Below, in pieces: positions 7,678-13,894 of a DNA stretch of 15,578 bases. Both the position numbers and the translations under genes were made by a program. Source of the stretch: Scenedesmus sp. ARA3 (Eukaryota; Chlorophyta; Chlorophyceae; Sphaeropleales; Scenedesmaceae); the NCBI GenBank assembly GCA_004335835.1, contig RWJK01001394.1:9609-25186 (forward strand), written 5' to 3'. The notes beneath the pieces were generated by a model. The model saw only the letters and a list, made by a program, of their open reading frames with translations. It ran no database searches and was not told the DNA's origin. Each line of letters begins with the position of its first letter. Position 1 is the stretch's first letter.

Positions 7678-9961
7678 AGCAGCAGCAGCAGCAGCAGAGG
7701 CACATTGTAGAAGAAGTCGCCCAGGTCGTCGTGGCCCAGCCTGATGCTCTCCTTGATCAGGTGGCGGCTTTGAATGAAACCCTGAAATGTGGTATGTCAT
7801 ATATGACATGTTATTTGTTCGCCTGCAGGTCACCCCTGTTGTATTATTAGGAAGTACAGGTCGTTGCGCCCAGCCAGATGCTGTCCCTGATCAACTCACA
7901 CCCACTGTTAACATGTTTTGTAACATGTTATTTGTCATATCTTGTTATTCACACATGCAGGTCTCTTATGTGGTAGAAGAGGTCCCTCAGGTCATTGTAC
8001 CCCAGCCTCAATGCTCTCAAAAATCAAGACAAGGTTGGCAAAAACGTATTGCAGCACATCATGTAACATGTTACACAGCATGTTTTAGTGTTATTTCCTA
8101 CCTGCAGGTCTCCCCTGTTGTAGAAGAAGTCCCCCAGGTCATTGTGCCCCAGCCGTATGCTCTCCTTGATCAGGTTGGTCTTGTGGCTGTGCAGCTCACT
8201 CTCCAGCCGCTCCTGCTTCTGCGCTGCTGCCAAGTCAACAGACTCCAGCAGCTGCCTGCACAGCCATGCAGCACGAGACGAATTAGTAATTACGGCGACT
8301 GTGCAGCTCGCTCTAGACCCGCTCCTACTTTTGGTACTTCCAGGTCAACAGACTGCAGCAGCTGTCTGCACAGCAGAAACAACACAGAATAAATCAGCAG
8401 CAGACTTGTGTGTGGCTGTGCAGCTCGCTCTCCAGCCACTCCTGCTTCTGCGCTGCTGCTAAGTCAACCGACTCCAGCAGCTGCCTGCGCATATGAAAAC
8501 AGCATGAAACAAAACAGGGTCAGACCGTGGGTGCGGAGCTCGCTTGAAAACCGCTGCTGCTCCTGCACTGCTACTAGGTTGACAGCTCCTGCAGCTGCCT
8601 GCGCAGTTAAACAGCACAAGGAAACACCAGATTCAGCGTCTCGCTGTGCAGCTTGCTGTTGAATTGCTCCTGCTTCTGCGCTGCTGCTAAGTCAACAGAC
8701 TCCAGCAGCTGCCTGCACAGACATGAACATGAGAAAAACGCCCGATTATGTGAAGTGTGTGGCTGTGCAGCTGGGATGCGAGCCGCTCTTGCTGCTGCGC
8801 TGCTGCTAAGTCAACAGACTCCAGCAGCTGGCTGGTCAAGTACAACAGACACAAAATGCCACAAACATTACCACCGTGCAAATGCTGCTGCTATTCCTGC
8901 TGTTGCTGCTGCTGCTGCTGTTGCTGTGCCTGACCTGTCTACGTCATACTCGGGCCCCAGCCGCCCATTAGATGCTGCCTCTGCTGTACTGCAGCTAGAT
9001 GACACAGCTGTTGCTCATACTGCTGCCCTCGTCGTTGCTGCTGCGGCTGCTGCTGCTGCTGCTGCTGGTGGCCACTCAACAACATGCTGACCTGTCCACG
9101 TCATACTCGGGCCCCAGCCGCCCATTGATGCGCTCAAGCACTTCTTCACACTTGGCTGTGTTGTAAGTTTCGCGCAGCGACTGCAGCGCAATGAAAAAGT
9201 GCGAAAAGCGAAGCAGGGCATCAACATAGGGAAAAGGCAGAAAGGCCCGAGGACGGTTGCATGCACAACAGTTGTGGGTGACTCTGGTGTGAACAGTGGT
9301 GACACAGCGAACAAGAGTGGTACAAGGTAACTGCATGCGGAATGTGTAAGCATCGCATGGCAGCTGAAAACATGTGCAAGGAGAGGCGGGGTTGCGTGTT
9401 GCTGAGCGCTGGCGATCTGCAATTACTGCTTGATTGATGCTGCGTCCTCTACTGCTGCTGCCATTACTGTGTTTGGCGGTTGATGGTGGAACTGCAGGCG
9501 AATTGCGCTGCTGCTGCAGTGCCCGCCTGTAGCAATGCAAGCTCAGCACTTCTGCAGCCAGGCGTTGCCACCGCGCTGCAGGGTCCTGTCTTGCTGCTCC
9601 TCATGCACCAGCATAGCACTTGTCTAACATTTGCCAGCCATATACAACAAGCGGTGGGTATGTACATGCATGTAGACCTGTCAAGTAAACCATACAAGCA
9701 CAGCCGCGCACCTGCTTTACTTCATCTGCTGCTAGCTTGAGTGCTTCAAGCTCTAGTGGCTTCCCCTGGTTGCGCTCTGCTATAAACAGCAGCCTGTATA
9801 TCTTCGTGTGCGATGTATAGTTGCTGATGTACGCCTGCACGAGCGATCAGACCGCTCAGGCAGGCCCTGTGGGCATAGTGGGTGAGTGGATGGCTGAGTG
9901 CTGCTGCTTTGCACACCTCCAGATCAAAGGAGTCCTGCTGCGGCTGGTTGTCGACCTCCAT
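2307..9961 (-). CDS. CSN1: COP9 signalosome complex subunit 1 (CSN1/GPS1/FUS6), complete, 11 exons
   Basis: Exons in transcript order: 9917-9961, 9712-9834, 9092-9180, 8102-8255, 7312-7470, 6486-6614, 5912-6040, 5218-5342, 4126-4218, 3626-3712, 2307-2610. All phases agree. The product is 478 residues; plant CSN1 is about 440. CSN1 is a scaffold subunit of the COP9 signalosome, which removes NEDD8 from cullin-RING ubiquitin ligases in nucleus and cytosol. The family is recognised by KIYRLLFIAERN (residues about 25-36), KTNLIKESIRLGHNDLGDFF (about 111-130), RTRDYCTTPKHIITMCLNA (about 146-164), the RPN7-type helical repeats to about 275 including YKLAARAF and PELGTSY, LYGGLCALASFDRSEL (about 242-257), the PCI domain (about 250-390) with DIHLHDH, ALVQYVAPFSSVDL and ARIDSQAKVLYAR, and LLLRASLLKHDI near the end. 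The start ATG is followed by MEVDNQPQQDSFDLEAYI, which fits the usual N-terminus. After LLKHDI an unusual Gly/Arg-rich tail of about 60 residues replaces the short tail of plant CSN1. Introns are GT-AG except intron 8, which is GC-AG. The gene is divergent from the LEA-like gene. Confidence 0.95.
2500..2930 (-). repeat. Three-unit ~159-bp tandem array over the exon 11 acceptor edge
   Basis: Equivalent points fall at about 2503, 2662 and 2821, so the period is about 159 bp. The left unit is the real exon 11. The other two lie upstream in intron 10. Each unit carries an acceptor (CAG), the HQDIRAATFA-type start and the EAYVRE...LLLRASLLKH coding stretch, then about 50 bp of intron-like sequence. 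The middle copy (about 2664-2769) keeps an open frame and an intact acceptor. The outer copy (about 2818-2925) keeps AG but has lost a base just after it, which shifts the frame. The true terminal exon is the left unit because it alone runs into the Gly-rich tail and stop. Confidence 0.9.
3182..3240 (-). repeat. Decoy copy of exon 10 donor edge (59 bp, near-identical)
   Basis: This segment matches 3621-3679, the 3' half of exon 10 with its donor, with one mismatch seen. It encodes the same GQVSARIDSQAKVLYAR and keeps the donor GTGAGT. It lies 439 bp downstream of the true donor within intron 10. It has no acceptor-side exon sequence, so it cannot replace exon 10. Confidence 0.9.
3291..3513 (-). 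repeat. Further diverged exon 10 donor-edge copies
   Basis: Partial copies centred on the donor CGCGAG|GT lie at 3296-3310, 3437-3475 and 3496-3513. The one at 3437-3475 still reads DSQAKVLYAR and keeps GT. The copy at 3496-3513 has the donor G changed to A. Flanking intron sequence is also duplicated: CTATGCTCA-CTCGCGT occurs at 3291 and 3493, and GCAGCCCCCT-CC-CACCCA occurs in both, which implies units of about 200 bp. Confidence 0.75.
3715..3894. repeat. AGC microsatellites around the exon 10 acceptor
   Basis: Tracts of AGC lie at about 3715-3741, 3757-3779, 3834-3873 and 3883-3894. The first abuts the exon 10 acceptor. In transcript sense it reads CTG up to the final CCAG, standing where a pyrimidine tract is expected. 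Confidence 0.9.
3791..3838 (-). repeat. Decoy copy of exon 10 acceptor edge
   Basis: These 48 bp match 3671-3717 with a few changes. In transcript sense they read CCAG followed by the codons for SLEKELAGLIVEG. The acceptor AG is intact and the copy sits about 120 bp upstream of the real one, joined to it through the AGC microsatellite. Confidence 0.88.
4019..4080 (-). repeat. Decoy copy of exon 9 donor edge
   Basis: The transcript-sense frame reads APFSGVDL, then an internally deleted stretch, then a GGCAG|GTGGGG donor. The counterpart in exon 9 is APFSSVDLAKMAAAFNSSV. About 18 bp of the original are missing. The copy lies roughly 100 bp downstream of the true exon 9 donor. Confidence 0.75.
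4285..4500 (-). repeat. Two diverged copies of exon 9 acceptor edge
   Basis: Segments 4285-4332 (reads REVHTMAL) and 4438-4500 (reads EVRKALCE) resemble the exon 9 start REVRTKALVQY. Both have lost the acceptor: the CAG of the true site aligns with CGG. Between them, at about 4394-4445, is a short GTATCA-type minisatellite. Confidence 0.6.
4551..5290 (-). repeat. ~220-bp tandem array over the exon 8 donor edge
   Basis: The exon tail CTGTA recurs at about 4557, 4781, 4999 and 5219, giving periods of 224, 218 and 220 bp. The rightmost unit contains the real end of exon 8 (LEALRPAIACDIHLHDHAAALYR). The three others lie downstream in intron 8. Each carries the last 60-70 bases of the exon, a donor and about 150 bp of intron. 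The two right-hand units are nearly identical over exon and intron parts, so that duplication is recent. The leftmost unit has lost nine bases of coding sequence but has a GT donor, while the other three have GC. Confidence 0.95.
5212..5217 (-). other. GC-type 5' splice site of CSN1 intron 8
   Basis: The exon end TACAG is followed by GCAAGT. The next acceptor (4219-4220) restores the frame as ALYR-EVRTKALVQY, which matches the family, so splicing here is required. AG|GCAAGT is the consensus of the minor GC-AG class handled by the U2 spliceosome. Confidence 0.8.
5413..5600 (-). repeat. Two copies of exon 8 acceptor edge
   Basis: Segment 5413-5480 reads REIVNDFHYSRYGTCFAA in transcript sense after an intact acceptor (CACAG). 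Segment 5543-5600 reads IVHDFHSSHYVTC and has lost its AG. The real exon 8 start is VREIVNDFHNSRYATCFAAL. Spacing between copies is about 125-135 bp. Confidence 0.85.
5660..5875 (-). repeat. Two copies of exon 7 donor edge
   Basis: Copies at about 5660-5730 and 5800-5875 read SQVINNIGFWEFMELYPEV and SQVINSIGFREFMELFPEV. The exon itself ends SQVINNIGFREFMELYPE. Both keep an intact donor after GAG (GTGAAA and GTAAAA). The coding part of both copies has no stop. Each is flanked by similar C/A-rich intron sequence (CCCCAAA-type), so the unit extends beyond the exon. Spacing is about 109 and 139 bp. Confidence 0.92.
6126..6177 (-). repeat. Decoy copy of exon 7 acceptor edge
   Basis: The transcript sense reads TTGCAG followed by VISSGDVALYGGL, against VISSADVALYGGL in the exon. 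The acceptor AG is intact. The copy lies about 130 bp upstream of the true acceptor. Confidence 0.9.
6655..6830 (-). repeat. Two copies of exon 6 acceptor edge
   Basis: The copy at about 6740-6830 reads CCAG then ADAVTAAKLKAAAGQVCLDN, keeping acceptor and frame. The copy at about 6655-6735 has lost the acceptor and is scrambled where AAGCTGCCAAGCTG is repeated. The two share the same distal boundary sequence (GGGGTCAGCGCAAGCG), so they arose by copying one another. Short AGC tracts separate the units. Confidence 0.85.
6853..7150 (-). repeat. Two copies of exon 5 donor edge
   Basis: The copy at about 7070-7150 reads AAEMGNFMHVSNCVSKAEQT with PGTK and a GTGGGC donor. The copy at about 6853-6934 is more diverged (AAEMGGF...SEQTFRIE) but has a good GTATGC donor. 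Spacing is about 240 and 215 bp. Confidence 0.85.
7244..7290. repeat. AGC microsatellite in CSN1 intron 5
   Basis: About fifteen AGC units, one interrupted by GAAGC, just downstream of the exon 5 donor in transcript sense. They generate polyalanine, polyglutamine and polyleucine frames on the two strands that are not genes. Confidence 0.9.
7486..7695. repeat. AGC microsatellites upstream of the exon 5 acceptor
   Basis: About seventeen uninterrupted CAG units at 7486-7537 lie 15 bp upstream of the exon 5 acceptor. They read CTG in the transcript. A second mixed AGC/AAC tract lies at about 7632-7695. Confidence 0.9.
7573..7613 (-). repeat. Decoy copy of exon 5 acceptor edge
   Basis: The transcript sense reads GACAG followed by IALKSYVRTRDC, against NAFKSYVRTRDY in the exon. 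The acceptor AG is intact. The copy lies about 140 bp upstream of the true acceptor, on the far side of the CTG microsatellite. Confidence 0.88.
7697..8024 (-). repeat. Three copies of exon 4 donor edge
   Basis: Copies at 7957-8024, 7824-7895 and 7697-7776 match the exon 4 tail LIKESIRLGHNDLGDFFYNR. The most distant one is the best preserved (HLIKESIRLGHDDLGDFFYN) and is fully open. Donor equivalents are GT, GC and a diverged end. Spacing is about 130-150 bp. The intron flank CATGTTATTTGT repeats with the two copies nearer the true donor, so the unit spans the junction. Confidence 0.88.
7794..7809. repeat. Perfect 16-bp palindrome in CSN1 intron 4
   Basis: ATGTCATATATGACAT is its own reverse complement. 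Related AT-rich palindromes are TAACATGTTA (7921-7930) and GTAACATGTTAC (8063-8074). They recur with the exon 4 donor-edge copies, and similar ACATGTTA sequence lies next to the exon 9 donor (4081-4120). Confidence 0.85.
8256..8845 (-). repeat. Five tandem copies of exon 4 acceptor edge (~115-bp period)
   Basis: Copies lie at about 8301-8373, 8412-8490, 8530-8606, 8643-8720 and 8757-8840, all upstream of the true exon 4 start (8255). Each carries an acceptor AG, then a version of QLLESVDLAAAQKQERL, and most end near the codons for HSH. All five keep the acceptor AG. The coding parts differ from each other by substitutions and small indels, so they are old enough to have diverged and are not one unit copied in assembly. 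Confidence 0.93.
8881..9067. repeat. CTG microsatellites in CSN1 intron 3
   Basis: Impure CTG tracts at about 8881-8926 and 9033-9067 each end just before a copy of the exon 3 donor (8930 and 9091). In transcript sense they read CAG and lie shortly after the donor, the opposite orientation to the acceptor-side tracts. Confidence 0.85.
8929..8975 (-). repeat. Decoy copy of exon 3 donor edge
   Basis: This matches about 9086-9130 and covers the codons for GRLGPEYDVD with an intact donor (GACAG|GTCAGG). It is offset 157 bp from the true donor. The CTG microsatellite before it is duplicated too. Confidence 0.9.
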
Positions 9962-10365
9962 TGTTTTTAGCCAGCTAGTTCCAAGTTGTAAACAAAATCG
10001 AGTGCCGACTCATGGACCACAGCGTGGGATCGTATGCTACAAAAAAACTTCCCGCGGAGCGTGAGTTGAAGTGCTGTTGAACTCTTGAACACTTCTCAAA
10101 TGGCTTTGATAATCAATTGTGGTGTGATCAATACAACGTGGGCATGTCTGAGCCCTTCGGGTCTTGCCTTTCGGGTCCGTGTTCGCAGGCATGACGCAAG
10201 CAGCCCAGTCACGCTCTGCATTGCTTCCATGCACGCTATTCCTGAAAGCTGCATCCAACGTCGTGCTACAATGAAGACTCCAACATCAGCAGCAGCACAA
10301 CCCCAACCAAAGCAACCACCAGCTATCCTTGCACACTACACAGTAGTACATGCCCTGGAGCGGCC
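9962..10365. promoter_or_regulatory. Divergent intergenic region between CSN1 and the LEA-like gene
   Basis: About 400 bp separate the two divergent start codons. It must hold both 5'UTRs and probably both core promoters. No TATA box or known element can be assigned. A small direct repeat, two copies of TTCGGGTC 14 bp apart, lies at about 10157-10178. Open frames here lead to no recognisable protein. Confidence 0.5.
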
Positions 10366-13300
10366 ATGCGGTCGACCTCCAGACCTCGTAGCATGCACGC
10401 GAGCCAGCAGGCGCTGCTGCTTGTTGCCCTGCTGCTCTTTGTGTCCCTCAGGCCAGTACCTGCTGCTGGCTGGGGCCAGTGGTTCAACGGCTTTGGACAT
10501 GCAGTCAAAGATGCTGCTCTCAACACAGCAGACCCTCGCCTCTGGGACATAGTGGATGGTGGAAAAACTTCTACACCTTCTGCTGGCACCAGCAACCCTA
10601 GCCTGAAAGGCAATAACCCTTCCCCTGATGCTGTTCACAGCAGCTTGCAGGACACTGGCAGCCACTCCCAGCAGCAGCGGCTGGCAGCAGGCTTGCAGGT
10701 CGCTACTGCTGCAAGCCCTGCTGCCGCAGCAGCAGCGTTGACCGAGGCCTTTTCAAACGCGCAATTGCTCATTGACCAGGCCCTCACAGCAGTACTGGAC
10801 CAGCACATGCCAGGGCCTGCAGAGGAAGGGTTCAAGCCAGCCCTGGATGCTTTCCTGCAAGCTGAAACGCACCTCAGGGACTGGGGCTTAGCGCTGCTGA
10901 GCCCTGAAGCCAGCACACCAGCAGCAGCAGGTGCAGCAGGTGCAGCTACAGCCACACATCCTGATCAGCTGAGGCAGCATGGCATGGACCAGCTGCGCAT
11001 TGTTGTGAAGCAGCTGCAGCTGCTGCTGCCGCAAGACGTGGCAGCTGAAAGCTCACAGCAGCAGCAGCAGGGGGCAGCCGCAGGCACCCCCTATGCCAGG
11101 TGCATCGCAGCGCATCCAAAAGCTGCAGCTGCAGCAGCTGGTGCAGCAGGCAGCGGCCCGCACTCTCCTGCAGATGACATTCTGGCTTCACTGACCTGCC
11201 TGGAGCAGCTCACGACTGGTCTGGCTGCAGCAGGGGACGGCAGCGCTGCTGCTGGTGATGCTGGCGGCTCTGACAGCGCTGCAGCAGCAGCATCTGGCAA
11301 GGAATCAGGCACAGGTGCGGCTTGGGGGTTGCTGTGGTTGTGTTGGCGTGGCTGGTTGTTGTGCACAGCGTGCCAGTCCCCTGCACTACATGGTCATTGC
11401 TGCCTGTTGTCGCCCTGCAAGCATTAAATGATTCTGCTCCATAGGCGCTCCGCCCGCGCGCTGGCTGGGTGTCAGTGTCACACACAGCATTGCATGCAAC
11501 TCGCAGCGCATGCCTGTGCGCTTTCCACCAACACACCGGCTGTAGCACAGTGCAGCATGTAATGCTCCTACACGATTGCGTTGCCTGCAATGTTGCCGCT
11601 TTTCACATCACCCTGCTCTGTGCCATCTGCACTGCTGCCCGCATTGCCACCCCCGAAGCACGATGCGGCACCTATCCTCTGCTCACCTTGATTTCGCCTG
11701 CATTGCTGCTGCTTTTGCTGCGTCACCCTGCACTGCAGGCACTGGCACCGCAACCCTGTCAGGGGCCTCTGGCACGACCTGCTGAAAGGAGCACATCCAC
11801 ATCTAGTTCTGCCCCATTCTCACACAAACCTGAATCTTGCCTGCATTGCTGCTACAAGTCTCTGCATCACCCTGAGGCATGCACTGGCACCGTCACCCTT
11901 TCAGGAACCTCCGGCACGACCTGTTGCCATATACACACCTATAGTTGGCGTGCCCCTGCTGCTGCTTCTGATGCACTGTCCTGCAGGCATGCACTGGCAT
12001 CACCATTTCTCTCAGTACCTCTGGCACAACATGCTGAAGGGCACTACCCTTCAAAGCAACGTTGTGATTGACCATACAAACTGTCTTTGTGCCGGCCGTG
12101 CTGCTGCTTCTAATGCGCTGTCCTGCAGGCATGCACTGGCACCGTCACCCTTTCAAGAGCCTTTGGCATGACCTGCTGAAGGGAGCCAGGCGCCTCTACA
12201 CCATTGCGGACTATGCAGGCTCGGCAACAGGCAATGCAGCTGATGCGGCTGCTAGTACTGCAAAGCATGCAGCGAGTGGAGCAGTCGAGTCTGCTGAGCA
12301 TGCTGCTGCTGACGCAGCACTTGCGGCTGGATCAGCTGCTGGTGCTGCAAGGCATGCGGCAGCAAGTGCAGTGGATGGAGCTGCTGATACTGCAAGGCAT
12401 GCTGCGTCCAAGGCAGCGCAGGCTGCCGATGCAGCTGGTGCGTCTGCGAGGGATGCAGCTGCAGCAGCGGGTGGTGCAGCAGCAGACACAGCAGGCAGGG
12501 CAGTTGGCGCAGCTGAACGCGTGGCAGCTACGGCTAGTGACGCTGCTGGTGCAACTGCTGATGCTGCCAGGGATGCAGCGGCAGCAGCACTCCGCAAAGC
12601 AAAAGACACGGCAGGCAAGATGGTTGGCACCGCAGAGCATGCTGCAGCTACAGCCAAAGAGACTGCGAAGTCCTCTACTGCTGCTGCCAAGGACGCAGCA
12701 GCAGGCACAGCCGACAAGGTGGCTGGCGCTGCTGAGCAGACTGCAATTAGAACAGCTCACACTGCTACATCAGCTGTACAAGCTGCTGAGCGTGCAGCTG
12801 CAGCAGCAGCCCTCAAAGCAGCCAGGGTAGGAGGCACAGTGGCTGGCACAGCAGAGGGATTGGCAGGCAAAGCAAAGGAGGCTGCTGGTGCAACTGCACA
12901 TGCTACAAAAGATGCAGCAGCTGCAGCAGCACTGAAGGCAGCTAGTGCAGCAGGCACTGTGGCTGGCACAGCAGAGGGACTGGCAGGTAAAGCAAAAGAG
13001 GCTGCACGTGCAACTGCACATGCTACCAAGGATGCAGCTGCTGCAACAGCCTTGAAAGCAGCCAGGGCAGCAGGCACTGTGGCTGGTACTGCAGACGGAC
13101 TGGCAGGCAAAGCAAAAGAGGCTGCTGGTGCTACTGCACATGCTACTACAGATGCAGCTGCAGCTGCGGGCCTCAAGGCAGCTGGTGCAGCAGGCACTGT
13201 GGCTGGCACAGCAGAGGGACTGGCAGCTAAAGCAAAGCAGGCTGCAGGTGCAACTGCTGCTGCTGCCGAGGAGGGTGCAGAGAAAGCAGCCAGTACAGCA

Positions 13301-13860
13301 GCCAGAGCAGCAGGGACTGCAGTCGGCACCGCACAAGGTGCAGCCAAGCAAACCGCACACACTGCTGGAGCAGCAGTTGATGCTGCAGAGCGTGCAGCCG
13401 CTGCTGCCAAGCACGCAGCTGCAAAGGCAGCAGACGAAGCTGCAGGGGCGGTGAAGCACACTGCAACCACTGCAGCACACACAGCAGAGCATGCTGCGGC
13501 AGCTACTGCTGGTACTGCTAAGCACGCTGCATCCAGTGCAGTGCACGCAGAGGGCAGTGGCGTGCAGCATGCAGGCCATGCTGCATCCAGTGCAGTTCAT
13601 GCAGTGAGCAGTGGCGTGCAGCATGCTGTTGGATCCGCCGGTGCAGCAGTGCGGCATGGAGCCGAGCTTGTTGGCGATGCTGCTGCTGGCGCTGCTGCTG
13701 GCAGCCTGCATAAAACAGGTGATGTGCTTGACGCAGGGGCTGATGCGCTGCACTCAGCTGCTGATAAGGCACACACCACTGCAGATACGATCGAGGCATC
13801 CCACCACAGGGAGCTGCAGCAGCTGCCAGGAGATGCGGGTGCAGCAGCTGCAGCCGCATC

Positions 13861-13894
<34 letters not shown>

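Noticed and set aside
7697..7785. The best-preserved exon 4 donor copy as a real cassette exon
   Set aside because: An AG precedes it at about 7782 and GT follows the last matching codon, but including it would repeat the LIKESIRLG segment, which the family has only once. Without transcript data I treat it as a decoy.
8256..8845. Tandem exon 4 copies as a CRISPR-like array
   Set aside because: Units are diverged exon edges with acceptors in a eukaryotic intron; there is no constant repeat with unique spacers and no cas gene.
2500..8975. Edge copies as an assembly artefact
   Set aside because: Most copies differ from each other by many substitutions and indels and have different boundaries, which misassembly of a single locus would not produce. 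The near-identical pair at 4976-5217 still deserves checking against raw reads.
12211..13482. Long antisense open frames opposite LEA-like exon 2 (168, 241 and 327 residues; Ala/Val- or Cys/Ser-rich)
   Set aside because: They mirror the GCA/GCT-rich coding strand, with no independent domain or start context. Alanine-rich sequence leaves antisense frames open.
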